A stretch of DNA of 64,000 nucleotides from Chryseobacterium tructae (GCF_030409875.1 NZ_JAUFQR010000003.1:124001-188000), one strand, 5' to 3'. Numbered from the stretch's first letter, positions 36,261 to 46,219 are shown. Made by a program: numbers and translations. The notes: generated by a model not told the origin, from the letters alone.

Positions 36261-37478
36261 TTATTTTTTTAAATGTAAATCGTAGGCTCCTGCTACTTCC
36301 GTAGAAACCTCTCCCAGCCATCCGGCTTCCTGATTGACCCCTGTGTACACTTTTACGAAATCAATTCCAGGGAGCTTTACATATTTCCCATTTCTGTCCA
36401 CTGCCCATGAAATATCAATATTGGAAGCTTCATCATTATTAGGAGCATTATCTGCATATCCAAATTCATAAGATTTTCCTACCCAATAGTTTCCTACTCC
36501 ACTCTGATCGTAATAATTATCTTTAAGCCTTGTTCCTGTAAAGCCGTAAGAAGCATCTGAAAACCATAAAGGATAATAGCTTTGTGAATGAAAGGCATTT
36601 CTTGTTTTAAATCCTGTGTTTCCTTGGTTATCCTGCCATTTGATATATTCTATATCGGTCTGCCATGGATTGTTGCCAGGAACCGGAGTTTTATTTTCAT
36701 TAGGTTTGAAATAGGTAATGTTGTAATTCTTTACAGTTGTATTTTTAAAATATTCGCTTCCGGCAATTTCATACCATTCGTCATCATCAGGTTTTCCGTT
36801 TTTATTTTTATCATACGCTACCATAATAATTCCCGGTTCACAGTTTCCGGAACGTGGATCATTGGCTTCATTTCCAAAGAAGGCATTTCCCAGGATCTTA
36901 AAATCTCTTCCTTCCATATTGGGAATGGTATGATCAAAACCAAATACTACATATCCCCCGAAGCCTCCAAGACTTACCATAGAAGGATTAGAACCCACGA
37001 GATAATCATTGGCTTTCTTGATCATATTTGCGGTTGTATTTCCCTGTTCGAATTCAGGAATCTCATTCATAAACTGTCCTACAGCCGGGCGGAAATCAAA
37101 TACTTTGGAAATATATTGACTCAACGTTCCTTTTTCTTTAGTGACAACAATTTTGGAATGAAATACTTTATCAGTACCTACTTTTAGTGTTAAAGGATAA
37201 GTGGCTTTTTTAGTACTGATAAATTCCAGTTCGGAATTTTTAGAAATAATAGAATCATTAATACTCCAGGTAATGTTTCCTGAAATATTGGTAGGAATGC
37301 TTAATACCCTGAATCGTTCAATAGTATAAGCTGTATCTAAACCTTTAAATGTAGGAGGTATTACTTCAGTAACAGGAGGAACTACCTCATCATCGTCATG
37401 TTTACAAGAGGCTATGACCCCTGCAAACAGAAGAGACAGAATACCGGTTGTTAAATAATTAATCGTTCTTTTATGCAT
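36261..37478 (-). CDS. Surface lipoprotein of the B12 operon
   Basis: A 405-residue lipoprotein: the lipobox FAGVIASC puts the lipidated Cys at 25. An N-terminal Ig-like region follows the acidic linker (HDDDEVVPP). The remaining domain contains GGFGGYVVFGFDHTIPN, the calcium-loop-like DKNKNGKPDDDEWYEIAGSEY and YAPLWF-type aromatic runs (SYYPLWFSDASYGF). Such cell-surface proteins are found next to btuB/btuG-like genes in Bacteroidota. The reading from 37478 to 36261 follows the BtuG-like gene by 14 bases. The exact ligand is not shown by the sequence. Confidence 0.75.
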   Translation of the reverse strand: MHKRTINYLTTGILSLLFAGVIASCKHDDDEVVPPVTEVIPPTFKGLDTAYTIERFRVLSIPTNISGNITWSINDSIISKNSELEFISTKKATYPLTLKVGTDKVFHSKIVVTKEKGTLSQYISKVFDFRPAVGQFMNEIPEFEQGNTTANMIKKANDYLVGSNPSMVSLGGFGGYVVFGFDHTIPNMEGRDFKILGNAFFGNEANDPRSGNCEPGIIMVAYDKNKNGKPDDDEWYEIAGSEYFKNTTVKNYNITYFKPNENKTPVPGNNPWQTDIEYIKWQDNQGNTGFKTRNAFHSQSYYPLWFSDASYGFTGTRLKDNYYDQSGVGNYWVGKSYEFGYADNAPNNDEASNIDISWAVDRNGKYVKLPGIDFVKVYTGVNQEAGWLGEVSTEVAGAYDLHLKK

Positions 37479-37492
37479 GTTCTCAGTTTTTA

Positions 37493-38629
37493 TTATTTAT
37501 ATAAAAAAGCAAAATGGGCAGGGATATTTCCGCCTTCAGTTTTCCATTTAAAATGTCCGTTTTTATCAAAACAGTATACAAATCCCATCGATACATAGTT
37601 TCGGGCATCTGTCATATAGATGTCTTCAGTAATTGGATTTACTGCAATTCCGTAAGGTGTTTTAATGATTGATTCATACTCCTTATCCATAATTTTATTG
37701 GAAATAACCTGCTCGGTTTTTACATCTATGATTCCAAATGTTTTTACATAAGCATGGGTGTTATAGTTGAATTCATTTCCATAGTAATACAGTTTATCAT
37801 TCACAATGGTCATTTCACTCACAGCAATATGAAAGTCTTTCTTGATCACTCCTGTTGCTGCATCTACCAGGTATAAATTGGAAGGAACATTATAATAATC
37901 TCCTCTTGAACTCACATAAAGATCTCCGTAGTTATCTTTTTTAAGACGGTGAAGGTTGATGGCTACATCAATTTTTTTCTTTTCAGTAAAAGTGTTCAGA
38001 TCAATTACTGAAACGGTTCTGTCATAATTTGGTACCATATATCCTCCGGAATTGGCAACAAATAATTGATTCCCTACAATTTCCATTTCTTCCGGCTGAT
38101 ATCCTACTGTTGCAGTTCGCTGAATGGTAAGGGATACCGTATCTATTTCTGCTACTTTTCCTTTGGGAGCCAGCGGGTTGATATCTACAGGTCCTGCATA
38201 ACTGCTGGCATATGCTTTTCCATCTTTAAAGGTCATGTATCTGCAATTCTGTAAATAAATTGATTTGATATGCTTGGCGGTTTTGGCCTCCAGCACTTCG
38301 ATAGTATTGGAAACATTAACTACAATGTATAGTTTACTTCCGTAGATTTTAATATCATTTCCTACATCCCCCAGTTCTTTTAAAACATTGGGATTGATCT
38401 CTGAATAGATATTTCTAAAATAGGTTCCTTTGGTATAATCAAAAAAATCAAGAGTGCATTTGTTGCTGCCCATATTTCCTTCATTCAATACATAGAATCC
38501 TTTTATTGCCGTATTCTCAACAGGGTTAAGCCCTTCCACAACTTCCATAGGAATAATGACATCATCGGTACGACAGGAAACAAGCGCAATCAATGTCAAA
38601 AACAGAAAATAAATATTTAGCTTTTTCAT
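37493..38629 (-). CDS. btuG: BtuG-like YncE/DUF5074 beta-propeller lipoprotein
   Basis: Probable surface cobalamin-binding lipoprotein, like BtuG of Bacteroides, which passes B12 to BtuB. The 378-residue protein has a lipobox (TLIALVSC, Cys19) and a seven-bladed-propeller-like sequence: KGFYVLNEGNMGSNKCTLDFFDY, GNDIKIYGSKLYIVVN, QPEEMEIVGNQLFVANSGGY, TVSVIDLNTFTEKKKIDVAINLHRL and PYGIAVNPITEDIYMTDARNY. It overlaps the end of btuB by four bases (ATGA), and the operon has a cobalamin riboswitch. This context makes the assignment strong, although ligand residues cannot be checked here. Confidence 0.85.
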   Translation of the reverse strand: MKKLNIYFLFLTLIALVSCRTDDVIIPMEVVEGLNPVENTAIKGFYVLNEGNMGSNKCTLDFFDYTKGTYFRNIYSEINPNVLKELGDVGNDIKIYGSKLYIVVNVSNTIEVLEAKTAKHIKSIYLQNCRYMTFKDGKAYASSYAGPVDINPLAPKGKVAEIDTVSLTIQRTATVGYQPEEMEIVGNQLFVANSGGYMVPNYDRTVSVIDLNTFTEKKKIDVAINLHRLKKDNYGDLYVSSRGDYYNVPSNLYLVDAATGVIKKDFHIAVSEMTIVNDKLYYYGNEFNYNTHAYVKTFGIIDVKTEQVISNKIMDKEYESIIKTPYGIAVNPITEDIYMTDARNYVSMGFVYCFDKNGHFKWKTEGGNIPAHFAFLYK

Positions 38630-40680
38630 AAATTAAAGTTTAAAGTGAGTCTGAAGTTTCTTCCCGGCATAGGATAATTGAGTACCACATCATAATACTG
38701 GTTAAAAACATTATTCATTTCCAGATTGATTTTAAAAGGATGTCCGGCCAGGCTCAGTTTTCTCTGAATAGAAAGATCGTGGGTATACCAAGGCTGAATA
38801 AAATTATACTGAATATTATCCAGCTGCCCGTCATATCTTTTTCCTACGTAGATTGTACTGTAATTGAAGCTCCAGTCTTTATAATCAGCCATTAGGGTAA
38901 AGGATCCGCTATGCCATGGTGTATAAGGGATCTGTTCTCCATAATAAGTTTCTTTCTCTCCGGCATTATTTGTTATGTCCTGAGCCTTCTGATAGGTATA
39001 CGATAATAATGGTCTAATTTTCACATTCCCCAACATCATTTCAGCCTGTACGTTTACATCCGCTCCAATGATTTCAACCTTCCCAAGGTTCACCATCATC
39101 CAACGAAACATATTGGTGGTTGGCACAGCCACAATTTTATCTTTTACTCTGTTATAATAGCCGTCTACTTTTACATAAAGACCTTTAAATAGGGAATGAT
39201 CATATTTTTTCTGATAGGTAAACCCCACGTCATATTGATGAGTAAACTCAGGTTGCAGATAGGTATTTCCAACACTCGTATAGTACAGGTCATTAAAGGT
39301 GGGTAATCTGAAAATATTTTTATAGAAAGCTCTAAGGGTCAGCTCTGGTATTGCTTCCGGCTGATAGCTCATAAAGAAAGCGGGTGTCCATTCTCTCCTG
39401 TCATCAGGGCGCTTATTCATTTTTACTTCCTCAAAGGTAAATGTCCCTAAAAGGCTTCCTAAAAACTTAAACCTGTTCCATTGATAGGTAGAAGCTAAAG
39501 CTACAAGCGTAGTATAGCGGGTAGGATATGAAAAATTATACAAATTAGCATCCAGATTATTGTACTGAAAATCTCCATTCAGACTGACATCCCAATTAGG
39601 ATTGATGGAGTATACATTGGAAGAGGAAAGATAAACCTCCCGTTGAATATAAGTATTGATGGCGGGCATCGCAGACTGAGACAATACAGTATCATTAAAA
39701 TAAGTATAATCATAAGCAAACTTTGCCTTCAGCTGAGTTTCAAGCTTAGGAAACAGCTTTTTTCTGAAATTGGCCTGCACAAAATAATTTTCATCAAGCA
39801 TTCTTGCTCCTCTTGCTTTGAAACGGTTCTTCACAATAGGTGCCGGAATACCTCGATTTGAAATATATCCATACCCACGTATATTCCAGCTTCCGTTATT
39901 TAAAGTTCCATTAAGAGCAGTTTCAAAGCGCTTTGCTTTAATGTCGGAGTCATATCTTTTGGAAATGGTATCAGAAGCAGTAGCTCCATTAGGATATTTC
40001 CTGCTATAATGGAATTTATAAAGACCATCACTTTGAAGGAATTCTGCACTGACACTTGCTGAAATTCTTTTGGAAATCTTTTGCTCTAAACGGAAAGAAG
40101 GATTAAATAAATCAATAGAAGCACTTTTTGCTCTGATCAAAAGATTGGTTTTCTTATTTCCTGTGAATACAGGCGTTTTGGGTTGCAAATAAATAGATCC
40201 TGATGATCCGAAGTCTTTTGCGGGCTGAAAAATTTCACTTTTCTGACCATTGTACAAGGAGATCTCTTCCAGATCATCCAGAGAGTACCTTCCCAAATCT
40301 ACCAATCCGTTTTGAGCATTCCCCAACTGGATTCCATCATAGAAAACACCTACATGCTGGCTTCCCATACTTCGAATGTTGACCGTCTTCAAACCTCCCA
40401 TGCCGCCATAATCTTTAATCTGGACACCGGAAAAATACCGTAAGGCATCAGCAACAGAATGACTGTTGAGCCTTTCGAGCTCTTCACCCTGTAAGACCTG
40501 CGCAGGCAAGATTTCTTTAAAGTTCTTTTTGTAAATATTGACCGTCTTTATGGCTTCTCCTTTAATACTGTCTTTTTTCCTGGTTTGGGAAAATAGAATT
40601 TGAGAAGTCAACACGAATACCGTGAAAACAGTTTTATGGAATTGAAATGTAGTTAGTTTTGCTATCATTAGCTCATTCAT
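38626..40680 (-). CDS. btuB: TonB-dependent vitamin B12 receptor BtuB
   Basis: Outer-membrane TonB-dependent transporter for cobalamin. The 684-residue protein has a signal peptide ending ILFSQ, a plug domain at about 45-160 (PAQVLQGEELERLNSHSVADALRYFSGVQIKDYGGMGGLKTVNIRSMGSQHVGVFYDG) and a beta-barrel with alternating aromatic strands, closing in the C-terminal aromatic FRLTLNFNL typical of Bacteroidota receptors. A cobalamin riboswitch precedes it, which identifies the substrate better than the sequence itself. The next gene overlaps its stop by four bases. Confidence 0.92.
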   Translation of the reverse strand: MNELMIAKLTTFQFHKTVFTVFVLTSQILFSQTRKKDSIKGEAIKTVNIYKKNFKEILPAQVLQGEELERLNSHSVADALRYFSGVQIKDYGGMGGLKTVNIRSMGSQHVGVFYDGIQLGNAQNGLVDLGRYSLDDLEEISLYNGQKSEIFQPAKDFGSSGSIYLQPKTPVFTGNKKTNLLIRAKSASIDLFNPSFRLEQKISKRISASVSAEFLQSDGLYKFHYSRKYPNGATASDTISKRYDSDIKAKRFETALNGTLNNGSWNIRGYGYISNRGIPAPIVKNRFKARGARMLDENYFVQANFRKKLFPKLETQLKAKFAYDYTYFNDTVLSQSAMPAINTYIQREVYLSSSNVYSINPNWDVSLNGDFQYNNLDANLYNFSYPTRYTTLVALASTYQWNRFKFLGSLLGTFTFEEVKMNKRPDDRREWTPAFFMSYQPEAIPELTLRAFYKNIFRLPTFNDLYYTSVGNTYLQPEFTHQYDVGFTYQKKYDHSLFKGLYVKVDGYYNRVKDKIVAVPTTNMFRWMMVNLGKVEIIGADVNVQAEMMLGNVKIRPLLSYTYQKAQDITNNAGEKETYYGEQIPYTPWHSGSFTLMADYKDWSFNYSTIYVGKRYDGQLDNIQYNFIQPWYTHDLSIQRKLSLAGHPFKINLEMNNVFNQYYDVVLNYPMPGRNFRLTLNFNL

Positions 40681-40797
40681 GGATCATGATGACGCTAATG
40701 GATATAAGAAAAGCAACGACAAAGCACAGCTGTCACTGCACAGAATCATTGTTGTCCTAAGCTTTATTCCACGAAAGCGTCAAACGTTTATTATTTC

Positions 40798-40966
40798 TGG
40801 CAGGTCTTCTGACTTACTCCATTTTTGAAATCCTTCCCATTCCTAAAAACAGTGGATGTATTCTTCAAAAACTTTGGTGCGGAGCTTACAGCAGCGGGTC
40901 TGTTCCGGATTTTCACCGGATTCCCTTTTAAGAGCTTATTATGGCTCACCAAATTCCGGCAAAGAT
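40798..40966 (-). promoter_or_regulatory. Cobalamin (B12) riboswitch
   Basis: On the reverse strand the leader shows the conserved B12 riboswitch core: GAATCCGGTGAAAATCCGGA followed by ACAGACCCGCTGCTGT, and a 3' element AGTCAGAAGACCTGCC, which is the classic B12 box. The aptamer begins near GCCGGAATTTGGTG and ends about 115 bases before btuB. Binding of cobalamin should reduce expression of the uptake operon. The expression platform lies in 40681-40797, but I cannot tell termination from translation control by eye. Confidence 0.92.
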
Positions 40967-41025
40967 ATAAAATTCCCCCCAGATACGATGGTATGCAGAA
41001 TAAAATGATTATCAATCAGTAAACA

Positions 41026-41056
41026 TGAAAAATCCCGCCATAATGTGACGGGATTT
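41026..41056 (-). terminator. Terminator of the copper-region operon
   Basis: An 8-bp stem AAATCCCG / CGGGATTT around an 11-base loop; the reverse strand ends GGCGGGATTTTTC. It lies 43 bases after the stop of the di-haem peroxidase gene. Confidence 0.8.
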
Positions 41057-41098
41057 AGACAATCAATTTTTGTTGAATTTTTCTGTTTTTAGCAATGA

Positions 41099-42118
41099 TT
41101 ATTTTTTCACAAATTCACGATCGCTCAGCGTTTTCATAAATAGGATCAGATTGGTCTTTTCCTGTTCTGAGAGAGGAATTCTGTTTCCATTATTTTTAAA
41201 AACAGGATCAAGATTATCTGCAGATAAGACTCCTTTATCAAAATAATCAAGAACCGCTCTTAGTGTTGGGAATTGTCCATAGCTTCCATAGGGTGCAGTA
41301 TATTCTACATTTCGTAAAGAAGGAACCCGAAAACTCATATAATCTGCTGGGATTCCTGTAACTCTTCCCCGTCCGGCTTCATTGGTATCCGGATTTACAG
41401 GAAACCCGATATTTCTGAAACTTTGATCGGTAAACAATTCTGTACTATGACAACTCACACATTTCTGTTGAAAAGTCTGATATCCCAATGCTTCGTTTTC
41501 CGTGAAATTTTCTCCTTCTTTTCTTTTTACCTTATCATATTTGCTATTGGCAGAAATCAAAGTGTATTCATATTGGGCTATACTTTTATAAATTCTTTCA
41601 GCAGTAATGGTTTCGTCTCCAAAGGCTTTTCGAAAAAGATCTTTATACATCATATCATCTCTTATTTTTCCTATCACTTCCAGAATAGAAGACCCCATTT
41701 CTTCATGAGTGATAATAGGAACCAATGGCTGATTTTCCAATTGAAGAATATTGCCATCCCAATTATAAAACTTCATAAACAACATATTCTGAATAGCAGG
41801 TACATTTCGCAATCCTACTCTATTCTGAATTCCTATTCCCCGTGCATTATGATCTGCAAAGGCATTTCCCTGGATATGACAACTGGAGCAGGAAATACTA
41901 TTATCTGCACTCAGCCTTTTCTCATTAAATAATTTTTCCCCCAACTCTATCCCATATTTTGTAGGTCTGTTAGAGTTCACCGAATTGTTTAGTTCCGGAA
42001 ATCCAGACGGAATATTGAGCGAGACCTGTGGATTATCGCCAGAAATAGGTTCGTAACGATCGTTATTACAAGATATTAATAGAATAATAATGGCTAAAAT
42101 GCTTAATCCTTTTTTCAT
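41099..42118 (-). CDS. Di-haem cytochrome c peroxidase-like (MbnH-type) lipoprotein
   Basis: Periplasmic MauG/CcpA-like di-haem enzyme. I chose the ATG at 42118 (MKKGLSILAIIILLISCNN), which gives a lipobox; an upstream in-frame start extends it by 11 residues. Two CxxCH haem sites are present, SCSSCH and KCVSCH. Further family blocks are RLSADNSISCSSCH, GLRNVPAIQNMLF, GSSILEVIG, GYQTFQQKCVSCH and PSLRNVEYTAPYG. The upstream gene is an MbnP-like protein. In methanotrophs MbnH oxidises a Trp of MbnP to kynurenine, so the pair probably forms a copper-binding system here. The substrate is inference. Confidence 0.85.
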   Translation of the reverse strand: MKKGLSILAIIILLISCNNDRYEPISGDNPQVSLNIPSGFPELNNSVNSNRPTKYGIELGEKLFNEKRLSADNSISCSSCHIQGNAFADHNARGIGIQNRVGLRNVPAIQNMLFMKFYNWDGNILQLENQPLVPIITHEEMGSSILEVIGKIRDDMMYKDLFRKAFGDETITAERIYKSIAQYEYTLISANSKYDKVKRKEGENFTENEALGYQTFQQKCVSCHSTELFTDQSFRNIGFPVNPDTNEAGRGRVTGIPADYMSFRVPSLRNVEYTAPYGSYGQFPTLRAVLDYFDKGVLSADNLDPVFKNNGNRIPLSEQEKTNLILFMKTLSDREFVKK

Positions 42119-42134
42119 TGCAGCAGAAAGAAGT

Positions 42135-43001
42135 TTAGTTTTCAACAGCACTCACTGAAAACATTCCGGAAATATCGCTTGAGCCGTTTCCACCGAGGTT
42201 ATCAACAAATTTTACCATTTGGTTAGCAGTATGAATATTCGGAGTAGCATTGCCATCTGATCCTGTTCCCGTAACCAATACAATCGTATTGATTTTCCCC
42301 GTCAACAGTTTATCAAAATCTGCTTTAATAATAATTTTAGGCGCTTTGCTATCCACAATCGCATGTTGGGAAAGATCTAAAGTGACATCTCTATATGCAT
42401 CTACTCCCTGGGTAAAGTTTCCTTCCGATCCTTTTATGGTACTTCCGGTGTGAATGGACATCTGTTTGTTATCTGTTCCATAAAAGCCTTCAATTTTTGT
42501 AAAACGATACCCGGCTCCCCATTCCCACATCATTTGGGTATCGTTAGATCCTGCAGTGGCATAGAACTTTGGAAATCTCACCTGATCCAAAACATTCAGA
42601 TCTTTTTTTACTCCTAGTCCGAATTTGATTTTTTTATACTCTCCGGCAGGTATATTACTCAATAAGTAACGAAGCGTTTCCGGTTTTGATTGGTCAATCA
42701 CGGTAGCACCCTGATCCAGATCATTAACTTTATATGGAATTTCATTCCCATCTGCTTTTACCAGACGAATATTACTGATTACATATTTCAATTCTGAGAA
42801 ATGATGAACCTGCCCTTCTGCTGAGGTATTGATGGTAGCTGTATTTGAAGTAGCACCTCCGAGAACAATCGTTTCACTTTTAAATGTATTCTTGAATTCA
42901 AGGGTAACATTATTGGCAACAGGATTTTCATCACTGTTCTGGCAAGAAATTACACCTAATGAAAAAGCGGATAATAGTAGATATTGTTTTAAGTTTTGCA
43001 T
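42135..43001 (-). CDS. MbnP-like copper-associated lipoprotein
   Basis: A 288-residue protein that resembles the MbnP family. I chose the ATG at 43001 (MQNLKQYLLLSAFSLGVISC), which gives a lipobox. The family pattern includes LEFKNTF, HHFSELKYVISNIRLVKADG, GATVIDQ, IPAGEYKKIKFGLGV and the Trp-rich MMWEWGAGYRFTKIEGFY, whose Trp residues are candidates for the kynurenine site. His-rich turns (HHF, IHTGSTI) are possible copper ligands. The paired MbnH-like gene follows after 16 bases, and a TonB receptor precedes it. The identification is by motif and pairing. Confidence 0.85.
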   Translation of the reverse strand: MQNLKQYLLLSAFSLGVISCQNSDENPVANNVTLEFKNTFKSETIVLGGATSNTATINTSAEGQVHHFSELKYVISNIRLVKADGNEIPYKVNDLDQGATVIDQSKPETLRYLLSNIPAGEYKKIKFGLGVKKDLNVLDQVRFPKFYATAGSNDTQMMWEWGAGYRFTKIEGFYGTDNKQMSIHTGSTIKGSEGNFTQGVDAYRDVTLDLSQHAIVDSKAPKIIIKADFDKLLTGKINTIVLVTGTGSDGNATPNIHTANQMVKFVDNLGGNGSSDISGMFSVSAVEN

Positions 43002-43045
43002 TTTAAAAATTTTAGTTGTTGTTTTAATTAAAGTTTCTAGCATCT

Positions 43046-45025
43046 TTAAAAGTTGAATTTTAAAGACGTATAAATATTACGACCCATTCTTGGGATATTT
43101 CCCCAATCTGCATAGGTGCTGTAATATTTGTTTAACAGGTTTTCGGCTCCTACCTGAAAAACGGTTCTAAGTTTTTTGATTCTGAAAGTATAATCCATGG
43201 AAAAGTTCCATATGGTATAGGCTGGCGTCTGATCTTCACCATACTCAGGACTGTAATTGAGCTGGATAAAATCTCCATTTACAGAAGTCTGAATTCCAAA
43301 ATTGCCATGGGTATAATGTAAAGAGGTCAGATAGCTTAAAGGACGGATGAAAGGCAGATTTTTTCCTTTATCATCCCTTCCTCTTGCATACGTCAGCGTT
43401 CCTTTCCAGTGTAAATCCGGCATAATGCTGTAATTGGCATTCAGAGACATATTAAAGAGTGTGGCATGATCCAGTGAAGTATAAGCCTTCACTCCTACCG
43501 ATTGGTAATTCATAGGACTTCCAAGACTCAGAATTCTTCCGATAATATAATTCTGAATATAGAAGTAATTTACTTTGGCTTCAATACTCATTTTTTCATT
43601 CTTAAAACCTGCACTGGCATTGGTTTCATAAGAAATTTCATTTTTTAGGTCAGGATTTCCGATATAGTCATAGCGGTCAAAACTGTTGTAGATATAATAG
43701 CCATACCCTTCTGAAACGGAAGGCGCTCTATGACCGTAGCCCGTTCCTACAGAAAAATTAAAATGATGATTGGTAAATTGATATCCTGCATGCAGGCTGG
43801 GAAGAATTCTTGTTTTTTCCTGGGATGCTCCCGGATGGAAGATCCAGTTGAATTCAGGATATTTAGACTCATTATAATTCAGCCCTAATGATCCTCCGAA
43901 ACTCAAACGGCTTCTATCAGAGATATCCCATTTATTATTCATCGAAAAACTGGCAAAACGCGTCGTCACCCAAGGCCAACTATACGCAAACATAGTTCTG
44001 TTCTTTCTATCCTGAGGATACATGCGCATTTCTGCAATCGATGTGTTGTTGTAGGCATTAAGTTCTATGTCTGAGGTATACCATTCTTTTGTGAGATTCA
44101 TTGAAGAAACAAGTCCATAGGTAGTACTCCATCCCGGCATATCCATGTGTACCAGATTCTCAGGACGCTTTGTATCATCCATATAATGCTCGATGGTATT
44201 GAAATAGATTTTTGTATCCCAGGATTTAATTAATCCTTCTTTAAACAATTGTCTATAAGATGCTGAGGTAATCATGGCTCTGGAAAGCCATAAATCCATT
44301 GGTAATGCAGGAAATCCGACATTTTTCGCCATATCAAAGATTGCATCCACTTTCACTGAAGATAAAGAACTTGTTTTGTAAGCGATTCCAATTCCCGTAT
44401 TGAACTTATTATATTGAGAGTGATTTACTTCAACATCATTCCCATCATAATAATTACCTGCTTTCCGGAAGGAAATACTTCCGTCTACCACAAGCTTCTT
44501 CCCGGAATAGGATATATTTCCAAGGTTAAAAAACTGTTTATTATTGAATTCAAAACCTGTCTGATAGACTCCATTCCATTTTTTTTCAAGATCAAAAGGG
44601 GTACTTTTTCTTTTCAAGTCAATACTTCCGGCTACTGTTGCTCCATGCGAGCTTCCTTCCTGGCCTGATTTTATATCTATCCCCGAAAGGTTATTGCTTT
44701 CCATATAGGAGGTAACCGGATCCATTTTATCAGTACATGCTCCAAAGATGCGCATCCCATCAAGCGTAATGACAGATCTTTCCGTACTCATGTTGTTGAG
44801 CAACGGTTCCCAAGCATACGCTCCACGCTTTATAAAACTGATTTTATCTGAAGATGCCAGAAATTCATCCACTGAAACGGCCATTTTCATTTCCGTTTCG
44901 ATCTTCTTTTTATTGCTTTTTACTTTTACCTCAGCGATATGAGCAATACTGTCTTTTTTTACTTTTCGGTGTTGTGCATTGATAACAACGCCCAAAAAGA
45001 TCAATATAATTCCGAGCTGCTTCAT
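43046..45025 (-). CDS. TonB-dependent receptor, probably copper or chalkophore uptake
   Basis: A 659-residue outer-membrane receptor. I chose the ATG at 45025 (MKQLGIILIFLGVVINAQ), which gives a signal peptide; an upstream frame would overlap the previous gene. The plug region (KIETEMKMAVSVDEFLASSDKISFIKRGAYAWEPLLNNMST, TLDGMRIFGACTDKMDP) and the barrel with aromatic strands to the C-terminal NIYTSLKFNF are typical. The plug has the CTDKMDP motif with Cys and Met, which may touch a metal. It is the third gene of the probable copper operon. The substrate is inferred from the MbnP/MbnH neighbours. Confidence 0.85.
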   Translation of the reverse strand: MKQLGIILIFLGVVINAQHRKVKKDSIAHIAEVKVKSNKKKIETEMKMAVSVDEFLASSDKISFIKRGAYAWEPLLNNMSTERSVITLDGMRIFGACTDKMDPVTSYMESNNLSGIDIKSGQEGSSHGATVAGSIDLKRKSTPFDLEKKWNGVYQTGFEFNNKQFFNLGNISYSGKKLVVDGSISFRKAGNYYDGNDVEVNHSQYNKFNTGIGIAYKTSSLSSVKVDAIFDMAKNVGFPALPMDLWLSRAMITSASYRQLFKEGLIKSWDTKIYFNTIEHYMDDTKRPENLVHMDMPGWSTTYGLVSSMNLTKEWYTSDIELNAYNNTSIAEMRMYPQDRKNRTMFAYSWPWVTTRFASFSMNNKWDISDRSRLSFGGSLGLNYNESKYPEFNWIFHPGASQEKTRILPSLHAGYQFTNHHFNFSVGTGYGHRAPSVSEGYGYYIYNSFDRYDYIGNPDLKNEISYETNASAGFKNEKMSIEAKVNYFYIQNYIIGRILSLGSPMNYQSVGVKAYTSLDHATLFNMSLNANYSIMPDLHWKGTLTYARGRDDKGKNLPFIRPLSYLTSLHYTHGNFGIQTSVNGDFIQLNYSPEYGEDQTPAYTIWNFSMDYTFRIKKLRTVFQVGAENLLNKYYSTYADWGNIPRMGRNIYTSLKFNF

Positions 45026-45029
45026 TACT

Positions 45030-45953
45030 TTAGAATAAGGTATCGATAAAAAGTTCACTTTTAGCTCCCGGAACACCTGGGGTAAAGTCTGTGGAAACCT
45101 TAGTACCTTTAATGATCTTACCATTTTTATTCAGCATGATAAAATTTAAAGTCCAGTTTCCTGTCATGGTATAGTTGACAATCCCATGATACAATCCGTC
45201 ATTTCCCTGGATTAAATCCTGATTATTGGGAGAAGAATGGTTTCCCATGGATGGTTCCGGCATTCTCGGATCCAATTGCAACGTATATCCTTTCACTTCC
45301 GAATAAGAAAACTGTGAAGGATCTGGAAAACTTCCGGATGAAGCAGTAGGTTTATTGTATTTATAAATTCCAGCGACCAGTTTATTTTCTGCCACTCTGG
45401 GTTTTTGAGGGGCAATAAGTGCAATATAATATTGTTCGCCATCATTTCCTGTAAACAAAGTCATATTAAGGTTTTTATTACTCTGTTCATTCACCATAAT
45501 ATCTTTATTGACCGTATATGTTTCCTCTTTCACTTTGAAACTCATATAAAGTTTCCAGCTTACTGTAGAATTGCTTTTATCAGTAAATACAGAATATCCT
45601 GAATAATATTTACCCTCCGGTTTGTAATCCAAAGCGTATTGATAAGGACATGAAGTCTTACTTCCATCAGCTTTTGTCATGATGGGTAAAAAAGTAATGT
45701 TCGAAGCATTAATATTTTCGTTGGTCTGAGTATTGATCATCTTTACTCTGATTTCATTATATCCCTGATAAAATGTTCCGTTTAAGGTCTCAATGCTTAT
45801 TTTATATTGATCTTTATTGAGAGCCGCCGCTTCTTTAAATTCATAGTGTTCCGGAACGGCTGTATTGATTTCGCTTTCATAATCAGTTTTGTCGAGGGTG
45901 CAGGAAACAGCCATCAACAGTAAACTCATGATGAAAAGTTGATACATTTTCAT
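45030..45953 (-). CDS. YtkA/FixH-like lipoprotein of the copper region
   Basis: A 307-residue lipoprotein. I chose the ATG at 45953 (MKMYQLFIMSLLLMAVSC), which gives the lipobox LMAVSC; other starts just upstream or a few codons inside are possible. Two tandem beta domains of the YtkA/FixH type are suggested by PIMTKADGSKTSCPYQY and by PRMPEPSMGNHSSPNN with YHGIVNYTMTGNWTLNFIML. Met- and His-rich loops in such domains bind copper. The TonB receptor follows after 4 bases. The role in handing metal to the receptor or to an enzyme is inference. Confidence 0.72.
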   Translation of the reverse strand: MKMYQLFIMSLLLMAVSCTLDKTDYESEINTAVPEHYEFKEAAALNKDQYKISIETLNGTFYQGYNEIRVKMINTQTNENINASNITFLPIMTKADGSKTSCPYQYALDYKPEGKYYSGYSVFTDKSNSTVSWKLYMSFKVKEETYTVNKDIMVNEQSNKNLNMTLFTGNDGEQYYIALIAPQKPRVAENKLVAGIYKYNKPTASSGSFPDPSQFSYSEVKGYTLQLDPRMPEPSMGNHSSPNNQDLIQGNDGLYHGIVNYTMTGNWTLNFIMLNKNGKIIKGTKVSTDFTPGVPGAKSELFIDTLF

Positions 45954-46018
45954 TGTTGATTTTTTTAGTTGGTGAATACAATAGAAATACTTTGAATGCG
46001 GAAACATTCAATATTTTT

Positions 46019-46200
46019 TACCACAAAAGGCACAAAAGGTTTTATAACACTTAAGTTATTTTAAAGCTGACCAATAAACCGTTTAGAAGTACACTTAAGC
46101 TTTTTGAAAATCTTTGATTTTCAAGTTTTGTGAGCTTTTACACCTACATATTTTAGCTTACTTAAACTCTCTTAAATAAACTTCTGTGACTTTTGTGGGT
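46019..46200. repeat. Intergenic repeat element
   Basis: No gene is seen. It contains 'accacaaaaggcacaaaagg', 'acttaagttattttaaag', and the palindrome GAAAATC-TTT-GATTTTC at 46106-46122, plus a shorter terminal echo 'cttctgtgacttttgtggg'. Related pieces lie at 1.0-1.4, 51.2-51.5 and 55.9-56.1 kb. Confidence 0.6.
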
Positions 46201-46219
46201 AGTATTTTATAGGAAAAAC

